Shown here in pieces: positions 23,701 through 40,300 of a stretch of 64,000 bases of DNA. The DNA is taken from the NCBI GenBank assembly GCA_914767715.1, contig OU612067.1, positions 26,076,162 through 26,140,161 of the forward strand, given 5' to 3'. Under the pieces are notes generated by a model. That model saw only the letters and a list, made by a program, of their open reading frames with translations, searched no databases and had not been told where the DNA came from. Made by a program: the position numbers and the translations under genes. How positions within the stretch are numbered: the stretch's first letter is position 1; every line of letters starts with the position of its first letter. Source of the DNA: Membranipora membranacea. Its lineage: Eukaryota; Bryozoa; Gymnolaemata; Cheilostomatida; Membraniporidae.

Positions 23701-26700
23701 GATTTCCAGTCTATAGAGCGCCTGCTGGAGTTGTCAGATAATGACAGGTCTGTACAGGTGATTGGATATCTCGTCTCACATAGAGTTATATCAGTCTCTA
23801 GATCTGTATGTAAGTATTCTACTACCGAACCATCTCCGGCGCATATCAGAGACTCACGTACCGATACACTGTAAAGTAGTATAAATATTACAGAGTGTCA
23901 AATATCAACTCAGCACAGACCATATAGGGTGAAAACTGAATGTTGAGATGTAACAGGGAATATCAATCCAGCCGTTTAGCATTCATTATGCGATTAGGCT
24001 CAACTGCTACATGCGGTCTTTTTATCTGGATAAGTAAAAATTGGATCTACTGTAAATTTGGAGCATGTTGGTTCTGGCGTAATAGTGGATTTAAATATAT
24101 ATGAAGATTTTGTTAACAGTAACAAATAATGTATCATTTCAATGTTTAAAATGTTAAGTCGTACCCCACTCCACTGGAGAATCACATGTGATACGAGCGA
24201 TCATAAGTGAGCCAAGTTATTGTTTTTTGGAGAGGGGGAATTAGAAGGCTAGAAGACATTGACCAGGACCTGATGTGCCAATAAAACTAAAAGATGATAG
24301 ATGTAGCATCTTCACTGTAAGATTATGATATAGCACTTATTGGCCTATCTCACATACTGTTTACATATAAAACACAACTGGATCATCACATATCTTCACA
24401 CTGTGATGTTGAAAACTCATTACCTTGCAAAATTAATTATGTCAATGACTTGCACAATTTTTACACAATACATATTCTTGGCAATAACACCATGGGGGGG
24501 GGGGGGGGTACATGGAGTAATTGAAAATTGTACTGTCAAGTGTCAGTTCTAGTTGTACTGTCAAATGGTTTCCGGGCGTTAAGCCCTCCCCACTATGACT
24601 TAGCATAATATGACCAGGCTATCCTTGTTTATAACCATATGAGAAACACAATATGAATCATAAGTTAAGATTATCTGTGTACCATCAACTACACACATAA
24701 GCTAAACAGTTTAAAAAATATACATCAGTAAGGTCTGGTCTGGACTAGGCCTACTAATTAGGAGCAAAAGTGTGACATCATTCTCAACAGCAGCAAACGG
24801 TAAGAACAGAGACTATAGATAATAGGTATATCTATAGTCCCCTGTAAGAACCTTTACTACCATTATCTCACAAGCGAGCAACCTCTTCAGCTGAGGGGAA
24901 CATTTTCTGTGACGACTGTAGTAATTTTGTGAATTAAGAAGATAGATTTGAAAGTCTGGCACCCGGCTGTCTCAGGCTTGCCTCCTACGGTTCCATAATC
25001 CCTTTCCGACTTGAATTTGAGAGGCTAATTTTTAGAGACATTTATTTTTAGAAACATTATGGATATTTGTCTTTATATATTTACACATCACAATAGTCAC
25101 TTCAGTAGTGATTCTGAGCCCGTTACAACTATCAAAATCATACGCTTGTTTTATGTCTACAAACTAAGAAACCTTTATTGGACCAAAAACGGTGAAGTCT
25201 GATTCTAGTGAGTTCTCTTCGGGAAATTTGATGACTATGGAAATGTTTATTTTTAGAAAAGACCAATGTCAGCACAGGCAGCCTTAGAAGAAGTTATCCT
25301 ACTACATAACAGAGAAGTTTCTTCTACACAACATGATGTAACATCACATAACAATGATACTGATACAGTCAACACAGCGGCACACCGACAGCCTTACAGT
25401 ATATATGATACTGCTGGGATACTTATAGCTATTACGGCTCTATGTTTATCACATCATATTAAACTATGGTAGACTCAGAGACTAGACAGAGACTGGTTGG
25501 ATACTAGCCAGATAATATAGATATCTATTGTCTCTGGGAGAGCTATGACAATGCCATGCATGGAGAATTGTGGACTAAACTGTCAGTGACTACATCTCTG
25601 TCGCTTAGGGTCAATAGCTCTTGGTGCTCTAGATTGCAGTGCTTTTCTAAATGGCACCTAAATGAGATCATAACCCCTTCTATCTATGAAGTTGGAACCA
25701 TTTAGTTTACATCAACCATTGCATATTGCTGATGGCAACTTAGTAACAAGATCTCATAAGACATTGTTGGCATCACTAGAAATCATTAGATGTTTTTTTC
25801 ATAATGACAGCGTTTCATACTATTCAGTGCTGCGTAATACTGTTTCCTTCCGATCTTTTACACTCAAAAAATATAACCGGCGTTTTTCAGTACGGTTCTC
25901 CAGTTAGCTATGAATATCTTCTGACACAGAAATTCCATTTAGAAGTCGGAAGAGACACATATATATATATTAACTCTAATTCCATATCGCCATGTAAGGC
26001 CAATAACCCTAACACGTACGCTGTGTTTCATAGGGTGGCAATGGTGGATTGGAATGTGCTGTGGGATGAGAGAACACGACTCCGAGTAGTGAATAGCGGG
26101 CTATCTAATTAGCGCCATCGACCCATTCTTTTTTGGGGATGGTGAGATGGCGTAATCGGTTAGCACGCTTGCTATTCACTGACAGGCGATTAGTGCCGCA
26201 GGAGTTGTGGGTTCGAGTCCCACTGGGGGAGCTTTCATTGATGATTGTTCCAGCCCCCAGCATCCTCGGTTGTATACCTCTCCTACCATAACAAGATGAT
26301 ATACAGGAACACAAACAAATAATACAGGCCATGATAGTAAGGTGCTGTTCTATATTACAAGGCATGATGGTAAGGTGCTGTTCTATATTACAAGGCATGA
26401 TGGTAAGGTGCTGTTATATATTACAAGGCATGATGGTAAGGTGCTGCCTTATAATACAAGTAATGAGGGTGGGATACCGCTGTATACTATAAACCAGTCA
26501 TACCTGAGTAGTGTGTTAGCAGCCGGCTGTGTAGATCTTAGACTAGCACATGTATGGAATGATTCATCACTATCACTGCTGTGACGAGGACCAGCAGATT
26601 TCTTATTCACTGATGATGTCATGTTGCTCTCAATTCCCGAGTCTTTACTAACGCTCTGTCTAGCAGCCTAAAATCAATCATCAAGTAAAAAAATATGTGA

Positions 26701-27573
26701 GGAAAATCAACTCTACAACTAAGAAATCTCAAACAGCGGCTTTACCTTACCACTGAATTTCTTCCTGACTATACAAGTGCATTTTTTGGTATGATGAAGC
26801 ACATAGCTATTTGAAGAGGGTGGTAGTTATCAAGATAACCCTCTTTCAGCTGGTTTTTCCTATGCGGTATGGATTAAAAGTACCAAACTGGAGAGAGGAC
26901 AACTCCGAATTGAGGCATAAATCAGAGCTCAGATACCTGTATATTACCAGTCAAAACCAGTATTACGATTATCGAGTTAGCCTGACAACTGTAAATGAAA
27001 TGAAAGGTATCTGATAAGTCATTACCTCATCTTTCTTGGTGGGATCTCCACCGTTGCGCAGTAAAAGCTGTTAAACTTTGGCATTCCCTCTAATTACAGC
27101 TACATGTGTGGGTGTTAGCTTTTCTTCATCCCTGTAAAATATCAACTAATCACTGACATACAGACATATCTCATTGTACCAAAACATTCACTAAATAAAG
27201 CATTATCTGACATAACCTAAAGAGATGAGGGAGGCAACGTATTAGAGCTCAATTTGCCTTTGATTGACTCTCTATTGGGCTCTTTGGAATTGGACACCAT
27301 CAAATTTGACAGGCCCTAGCATGGAGTTATTATATAATAACTCTTTAGGCTCTAGTCACTCAAATTGGTACATTAGCTTAGGCCCCAGGCCTACTCATTT
27401 ATACAAGGTAATTTAATACTCACTCAACATTAGGATCGCCTCCATCCTGCAGTAAAACTTTGGTGAGCTTGAGAGCATTACTTATGTGCATACTGACTAC
27501 GATATGCATAGCAGAGGCTCCATCTTCTAGACTGTTAGGTGATGCTCCGCTTACACATATCGTCTCCACTAAC
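20733..27573 (-). CDS. ANKLE1: ANKLE1-like ankyrin/LEM/GIY-YIG endonuclease, with an in-frame stop in the ankyrin exon
   Basis: Exons read on the minus strand: 27,424-27,573; 27,026-27,131; 26,504-26,667; 23,659-23,868; 23,211-23,386; 22,496-22,693; 21,791-21,897; 20,733-20,926. Phases agree at the junctions up to 21,791. The order is two ankyrin repeats, an acidic/serine-rich linker, a LEM domain and a GIY-YIG nuclease. The last exon ends ...LLIEGERQIKPADI before TGA, as in animal ANKLE1/LEM-3. Family role: cleaving branched or bridging DNA, with LEM linking to chromatin and envelope proteins. Oddities: codon 27,071-27,073 is TAA within the second ankyrin repeat. The exon(s) between 21,791 and 20,926, expected to carry the catalytic glutamate, were not found. 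No convincing first exon was found; an ATG frame at 27,810 with a possible donor would create TAG at the junction. It may be a pseudogene or contain sequence errors. Confidence 0.85.
21791..22693 (-). CDS. ANKLE1: ANKLE1 GIY-YIG nuclease exons
   Basis: Exon 22,496-22,693 ends with MSFTYLLLDPRTTKNLPARH, the first strand of the GIY-YIG fold in this family. Exon 21,791-21,897 continues with FLSSIFYIGKGKKTRPYQHF, containing the YIG motif, the following Lys/Gly and the conserved Arg. The junction is phase 1 (GAC split G|AC). Donors are GTGAGT and GTAAGG. This combination is specific to ANKLE1/LEM-3 among animal GIY-YIG proteins. Confidence 0.9.
23211..23386 (-). CDS. ANKLE1: ANKLE1 LEM-domain exon
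   Basis: The 176-bp exon reads YLSDVELHTEQLGDVPGPIT followed by SATRRVYQLRLLKLRE. The LSDVEL...LG...PGPIT..TRR.Y...L pattern is a LEM domain, about 40 residues, which in other proteins binds BAF or DNA. Splice sites are CAG and GTAAGT, and the phase matches both neighbours. Confidence 0.9.
25266..25472 (+). CDS. Possible small tail-anchored protein or terminal exon in an ANKLE1 intron
   Basis: A plus-strand frame of 68 residues from MSAQAALEEVILLHNREV to a hydrophobic end TAGILIAITALCLSHHIKLW and a stop. The frame stays open upstream to an acceptor-like TATTTTTAG. The layout would suit a tail-anchored membrane protein. No family recognised and no companion exons found; it may be chance. Confidence 0.2.
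   Translation: MSAQAALEEVILLHNREVSSTQHDVTSHNNDTDTVNTAAHRQPYSIYDTAGILIAITALCLSHHIKLW
26141..26285 (+). mobile_element. tRNA-derived SINE, family 1, plus orientation
   Basis: A tRNA-like head with an A box in TGGCGTAATCGGTTAGCACG and a B box GGTTCGAGTCCC, preceded by a long variable-arm-like part (GGCGATTAGTGCCGC), then CCAGCCCCCAGCATCCTCGG. It matches the minus-strand copy at 14,417-14,561. It lies in an intron of the ANKLE1-like gene, opposite in orientation. Confidence 0.75.
26327..26460. repeat. 33-bp tandem repeat, about four copies
   Basis: Unit GGCATGATGGTAAGGTGCTG plus TTCTATATTACAA. Because 33 is a multiple of three, a plus-strand frame (26,342-26,584) reads an 11-residue repeat, but it runs antisense through an ANKLE1 exon and is not considered a gene. 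Confidence 0.85.
27026..27573 (-). CDS. ANKLE1: ANKLE1 ankyrin-repeat exons, the second with an in-frame TAA
   Basis: Exon 27,424-27,573 reads ...SPNSLEDGASAMHIVV and LLQDGGDPNVE; exon 27,026-27,131 reads DEEKLTPTHVAVIRGNAKV, then TAA (27,071-27,073), then QLLLRNGGDP. The stop falls at a hydrophobic position of the ankyrin helix, and homology continues in the same frame on both sides. It is therefore a point change, not a frameshift or missed intron. Splice signals (GTGAGT, GTAATG donors) are intact. Confidence 0.85.
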
Positions 27574-28265
27574 CTGATAATAAATCGGTATGAGTATCAG
27601 AGAGAGATTCATCAACTGTTTACTGGACAACTGAATATACCTATGGGAGGTCATGAACCCTAACCCTATGCAAGTTGATCCTTTAACATTGGTAGTATCC
27701 AAATTGTAAGGCTAAATAACTTTTAATTTTTGGGGTTTTTTTCAATTTGGATGAGCGATGCTTTACTAAAGCAAATTGTCACTATCACATCTCTCAAAAT
27801 TATCGCTCATGTGGTGTTTTAATTTGACAAATTCGTTAAGATTATTCCCAAAATGTAAGTCACTGTAGATAGAGAAATAACTCTCTGCCTAAGCATGGCC
27901 TGTTCAGAAACCTCTCATTGGTTATATGGATGGTGGCTCGTGTAATTCTCACATGATTCTCATTTCCACAACATTGAAAATGTTTTACATGTGTTACACT
28001 CTATGTGTATCTCTATGAGTCACAAATTAGCGAACAGGAGTAACGTAGCCTATGGCCCATTAGCTATCCCTTCCACCATTATTCCTCTGAAACCCGACGC
28101 ATACAGATACAGTCCCCGTTGCAGTGATGGGAGGCCACAACAGGTAGTGTGGGCCTCACTAGGTTACTCCATCCCATCTCTTACCATTAACCCATCTAGT
28201 ACATCAATATCACATGATGGGTTACTCTCCATAGGTCTCATAACAGATATAACTGTGCTTATTTA

Positions 28266-33698
<5,433 letters not shown>

Positions 33699-36600
33699 AA
33701 ACCAAAAGGTTTCGAAATTGTGGACAAAGTTTCACCAGCTGAGTGTGGATTACTAAAAAATTCCGGTCTGTTAGGTTACAAGTGAGAATTGAATCTAACG
33801 AGATTTATGATCACGCATGCGTGAACTCATATAGTCTATAAGGGCTATGGCGGGTAGGCCCCCATAATAAATGTGTAAGAACTCATTCTAAATAAAAATG
33901 CTTATTCCAGGTCAAAATGATAAGAATCGGTCAATGATTAGTGTGATGTACTATCAAATGATTTTAATTGGCTAAGTCTTCAAAGTACATAAAATGTAAC
34001 TTCGGTTTAAACGTAACACACGGGCTTCAAAATGTGATTCAGAGAACAAAGTGAGGGTAACTCCTAGAAATATATTCAAGCAAGGAGTCGCTTGTAATAC
34101 CAAGGAAGGAGGTAGGCATAACCTATGCTCCCTGTACCAGCCATTTCTGTCTACGGCCATATTTTGGCAGCTTTTCTCAAGATAAACAAAGTGTGCGCTG
34201 CACTTATGAACAGCTAGTACCTGTCATGTAACCTGTAATCTGTAGTGAGGAACGGAAATAGAAATTATGATAAAGGTGGGTAAGGGAAGTTACTCTGAAT
34301 AACTCCAAGTTCCAACACGTAATTTAATGAATTTAGTTATCTTTGTGTATTCAATTTGGAGTTGTTTGCTCCTTCTATAAAATCTATGAATGAATAATAT
34401 ATCGATGACGTAATTCAGGTTCTATGTGTGTGTGTATGTGTAAATTTGGTAGCACTCAATAAACCACATGTGTCAATTAACCTTGGCAAAATTTCAAGAG
34501 ACGAACAGCTGGCTTCCCTTTCCAGGTTTAGAGAAACCCTTAGAATTGTTTATAAGTCTGACCACTCTTGAACTAAGGAGAAGTTGGCTCCTTAGTCATT
34601 CAAAGGGCAGCTCCTGCCAATAAACCGCAGGTATCCCTAAATTGGGCTAGCAGAAAGCTTGTTATAAGCTTGAGACAATACTCATGCACCACAAAGCGAT
34701 TGATAACTGTATGTGGTTTATGAACTCGTGGCTATAATAAATATTAGCCTGTGGTTCGTAGTTTGATATATATATTGCGTAGTTATCTATAAATAATCTC
34801 ACTTATTTGTGGAGATTTAAATTCCAACAAGGCTGTTGGACTTTGTTTAGTGCCTGGAAGTCCAATTAGGTGACACCGGCAGTTGTATTAGAATCACAGG
34901 CCTTGTAACCAATTGATAGGTTACAGACTTCAATTCACTTCTCTGTCTGGAATGAGAATAGCTCTAGGTCGCTTCAAATTTAGCTTTAATTTTAGCTCGA
35001 TGCTTTAATTGACCTATCACAATTCTATTTCAAAGTATCTTTGACTACTCAAAGATAATAAAATTATTGATGCTTATAGAGTGATAATTTTACAAGGTCA
35101 AAGACTGCGCTAAAGACTCTTGATGATATATTCGACTTTCACAATTCTAGTTCAAAGTATCTTTGACTACTCAAAGATAATAAAATTCTTGGCGCTTTAT
35201 AAAAACGATAATTTTGCAAGGTCAAAGACTGGGTTAATGACTCTTGAATCCTGATACTCGGTGGTTGTTTTAATTTAATCAAGCGGATGCTTAGTTGAGG
35301 TCAATACAACTATTTATTTTGTTCTAAATTTAGAAGTGAATACAAAAATGTCAATTTAAAAATGTAGAAGTATAAAATTATTAATAAAAAAAATGATAAT
35401 AATCCTTTTCAAAATAAAATATAATTACCAATGTATCCTTGTCGTCCTCTTGTTATAATATATCCAGTCTCCAAAGTGTGAATAATCCAGAGTAAAAATA
35501 ATTCATGGTAAAATTAATTCTTAAAATATTTATCTGAATTAAAATCAGATTTATATAAAAAATATGAAATGCTCTTCTACATGTTTTCTACTACTATAAT
35601 ATGGTTTTGTATCCGGTGAGCACTTGTCTTTTTTTCTTGAATTTTCCTCCTTTTATACTCTCCGGTGGTGCTCGCTGAATTCTTGCATCATTCCCACGAC
35701 TGTTATTTTTCATCTCTGTGCTGTTTCATCGCGGGTGTGGTGCTGTTTTCCCTGTAAAAAGATGTTTTGCTCTCAGTCTTTCTTACATAATTGATTGCAG
35801 GATTGCACCTTATGTGGAAATTGTACATAAGATAATCTCATTGGCTTAAGCCCTATGACATATAGTCTATTTTAAGCCAAAGCATCATTTGCTTAAAATA
35901 ATAATGATACGCAGTCTATTTTAAGCCAAACATTCTCATTTGCTGTCTTCACTTTGAGACAGTGGAATTTCCAGTGTCCTATAATAATACGTGATCCAGT
36001 AAAGTCAGGAGTTATCCTGCATTATAAAAGGGGAAGACAACTTGAGAAACAGCAGTTAATGGAACTGATATCTAGCTTGTACTGCTGCTGTCATAATAGC
36101 TAATAGTGAATGAATATGTGATGCAACATTCAGGGTCAATTATAAAGAGCAATTATTTGCCATTAACCATGGATGTCATTTGTAAAGGCTGTTCTATATT
36201 CTAGCTGAGCTAATGGCATCTGCGGTAACCAAGTGTGGCTGTCATTGGTTATCATGATTATATAGTTTGATGTCAAAACAAAAAGGAAAAAGGAAGGGTG
36301 TGAGGTTAACGTTTATTAATGTGATAATGATATATATATATTATGTAATTATAGGTGGATGAAGTTCGCTCCTATATTGGACTGAACTGGCTTTGATTGT
36401 CAAAAGAACATTAATTATCAATTGTATTCACATATTTTATAACGAAATATATGTAGAGAAAATCAAAGAAAGCGTAATGTTTATAATAATTAGAGCTGGG
36501 CTAAGCTTGGAGCTGTTTTACTTTTTTCTGTGCTGACACTAGTCTTGGAAGCTGTTTTACCTCATTGTTTTGCATGGAACTCAGCATTAGATCCAGAACT

Positions 36601-37354
36601 TGATACTGTAGCGTAGACTGAACTCATGACCAGAGTTTGATACATGTCTAGCTCAAATCTCATATATATATCTTATATGCTAATGACTTAGTCACTGATC
36701 TCTTCTAGAGCTCATCGAGGTTAATTTCAATGCAATCGTAAACATAATATGTGATTTATTTTCTGAAGATTGGCATAAAATTATAGCAGTCAGATTGAAA
36801 TAAGTCGTAAGTGAAAAAAAACCTAGTCTGCATCTGCAAATAAAATTTGATCCTGCAGTTATAATTATCGCATAATTCTGTATCGAATTATTGCATTGCT
36901 GATCTGATAATTAAGATGTATAATGAAAGTTTATATGTAATAAGGTCCATCTCAAAATTGCCATAATATGTGTAAAGATAGATGTACAAAATATCAGCCG
37001 AAGAATTGGTGTGCCATCAGGGATTATATCTATGGTGGAGGGTCGCTGATGCCATAACGTAAACAAGCAAAAAAGTTATTCAGATTTGATATAAATGTAA
37101 AGGTTGAATCTAAACGAGTAAACAGAGAGATATAAACATGGAATCACATGCCAGACCCAAAACAAAGTAACAAAAATGTGATTGAATCATCGTTAATAAT
37201 GCAACTCACTCCGACACAATAAATATAAGAATACCTCAAACCTATTGGTGAGACCAGTCAGATATGAGTCTTGTAGTAACAATGGAATCCGTTGCATGAA
37301 GTAAGTTGCATAACCCAGCATTGGTTGTCTATTTGTACCAGGAGATGTATTTAT
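33699..37354. other. Intergenic region between TENT4 and the caspase gene
   Basis: TENT4 upstream flank and the 3' flank of the caspase gene. Apart from the tandem duplication at 35,018-35,255 I see AT-rich sequence without recognisable exons or RNA genes. Confidence 0.5.
35018..35255. repeat. Tandem duplication of about 122 bp
   Basis: Two copies starting CACAATTCTA and sharing CAAAGTATCTTTGACTACTC, AAAGATAATAAAATT and GGTCAAAGACTG. Each contains the short inverse pair TATCTTTGA...TCAAAGATA. Confidence 0.85.
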
Positions 37355-40300
37355 CTATGGAGTATTTACATGTCTGACTGTCCATTTATAGTACTCATGT
37401 GACTGCACCACCCGATCCCCTTGTTTGATCTGTCTAAACTCTTTCTGCTCATCTACAAATATAACACCAAAATATGATGATTTTATTTCAGGATGGTACA
37501 TTGACAATCAACATGGTATGTCTGGGATGGGTGCAAATTCCTCTCCCATCAAAGTTTATTTATACTGATTACATAGATATTTTATCAAAGCCTTAATTAA
37601 GCTTAAAACGAGACAAACTTAAATATAACTCAAATATGATTGGTAAACAAACCTGGTGATGGTACAATCATGGTGATGGCATGATTCGGCACATTCACAA
37701 ACTTCTGATGACTGCCCTCTATCTTCATACCAGGCAGAAGATAAAGTTTCCTCCGTTTAGTAAAGTTACATACAATTTTAGGCATCTGGGCAACATAATT
37801 GACTTCTGGTTTGGCAGCAGAAGCACCTAACTTCTGTAGCTTTTCTGTTTCTTCAGTACTAAATGTAGACACTGCTTCTCCCGCCTATAAGATACATCCA
37901 GCTATCAACTGTCGACACATATCTACTTAAGACATTATCATGAAATATTTTAAACCATACACTATAACTTGATGTCGAATGTGAGTCAAAATAATATTAT
38001 ACTGTGAGCGAGCAGGGACAGGTAGCTTTTTATGACTTAACCATTCATAATATCATCATCATTTAAAAAAATTGGGATGAATTTACAAATACAAATATAA
38101 TATACTGCCTTACTATTTTAGCTATTGTCTCCACATCATATTTGTGAGAGAGATTGTAGAATGAAATTACAACTGCTCTGATGAGAGTAGAACCAAGTAA
38201 TGGGTGACGCGGAGCTAAAAATGCTGTAAAATAAATCAATAATGCTGTGAGTTATGGTATGGTCAGTAAGAATAGTTTTAAAGCTTCTCTTATTTTCAGA
38301 TACCCACACCAATAGGGTTATTCATTTTCACAGTGTACAGTTATAGCGTCCTTGCGATGCAATGGCTCTTTCGATTTCGGGCCTCCTGTAACTCACTAAC
38401 ATGAAAGTGAGCTGGGGTTCAGGAGTCAGGTGTGGTCAGGAGTGGTCTGATGGTTAAGGGTGCAGACTTGTGATCTGTAAGGTCCAGGTTCAAAACCCGG
38501 CGCCGCAGTCATTCTGGATTCGGTACTGGCGTGCCATTCTTCCTAGCCAGGTCCTTGCGGAACGGGACCAAAAATACCGGAGGTCCACTGTGTGTTTGCA
38601 CACCCCACATGCAGTAAAGAGATCCTCATTGGCCTCAAGGGTATAGGGTGCGGCTTGAGTTCCATGGGCCCTAGTAGCTGCATGGGGACAACCCTCTATG
38701 CAATGAAGACTTAGACCTAGAGCTGGGGTCCTGTTAATTAACTGATACTCACAATCAAAGGTTGGTTGCAGAATTAGGAGATCAGCTACAGATATGTCCT
38801 GATTGCCGCTGTCTACTTCATAGTCACATGACCGATGTGATGTCACATCCTGGTTGCTGTTATCAACCTGATGACTTATACCAGCAGCAGCAGAAGCACC
38901 AGCAGTGGCAGCAGGACTCCCTGTCATGAAGGTTTGGTCACAAAGCATTTCTCGTTTGCCTTCAATAACAGATAGACAGTATGAAACTCGAATTCCATCA
39001 AGTAAATAAATCATCAGTGTTTGTCACACTCCCATTTTCGTTAACTTCCGTCGATTTTGTGGTTGCCTCAGGTAAAGATGATCAGTGAAGTGTGGAATGA
39101 TACATGGAGACGGTGGTATTTTGATCAACATATAACTATATTTCAACTCACCACCAGCACAGGCTTGAACAATGACAATCTTTGGTCTGCCTCTCATGAC
39201 AGGGAAGTTTTTGGGAGACAGTAGATCATAGATATCTGTAAGTCTGATGTAGATTGCATCAGAGCCAATGATACATCCTTCATCTCCGTGACCAGTAAGC
39301 ACAAGTACAAACGCTCCCATATGCCTGTGTACTGATTGACCTGACGAGTCGGTCCTCTGGGTCTCTGTATGGATAGCTTCTACCATTTCCTGTTAGCACA
39401 GAGATGTAGAAGCAGTGTAAACAGGGAAAAAAGGGAAACATTTAGACAAAGTAAAAGTTCATTTATTGCAGTTTTCTGTTGCAAAAATAAAAAGTTATAT
39501 TAATTATACTTACAGCTGCAGTGTAGTTCTTATGATCACCTACAGTCTCAAACTCTAATTTATCCAGCATGACTCTGATATTCTTATAGTCATGCTCAGA
39601 TCCTCTCCTGGTCTCGCCGTGTTTATTTGATACGACCAATGCTCTACCTCTGACCTCTGTCATCTGATAAACTTCCTGCTAAGCATTTCATAAATTAATC
39701 AAATTATTTAGACTGCATTCTATATTGCTGTGACTTGCTGTTAAAAGAAAACGGAAGATCCCAAATATTAATTTAATAATATTAATCAAGTTTGTTGATT
39801 GATGACAGAAGGACGTTCACTGCTTGGAATTGTATATGGTGTCAAATGCTAGCGTTTCAAGTAAATCAGCACCCATAATGATCATTTACATGTTGCTATC
39901 TGATTTGCAAATAGAATAATGACACTACTTGATTTTGAGAGAGACAGTTAGGATCTGCTTTCTGCAGATTCAGCTTTATCTCCCCTTGTCCCAGTTTCAT
40001 CTCATTCACTATATCCTGTACTTCTCTCATCTCTATCCCAGGTGCAGGTGTACCGAGCACAGTTGCTGCTGATGCTGACCCTAATGCCACCACCAATCCA
40101 TCTTTGTCGGCTGTAAAATATAGGGATAAAAGTTCAATACTGATATGGTTTGCTAGTTTGCTAGGGTGTCTCTATCTTATGTGTAGAATTAATGGAAGTG
40201 ACGATGCAGTCTTGACAGTGTAAGAATTACTTGTAGCTTCCAGCCAGAGAATTTTAAATCGTTACAATCATATGGTACACGATTCCGGACTTACTGATGC

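Noticed and set aside
26342-26584. 80-residue plus-strand frame with an 11-residue repeat
   Set aside because: Caused by the 33-bp tandem repeat and then antisense to an ANKLE1 exon.
38490-39014. 174-residue minus-strand frame as a single protein
   Set aside because: Only 38,753-38,920 is exon; the rest is intron and a SINE read in reverse.
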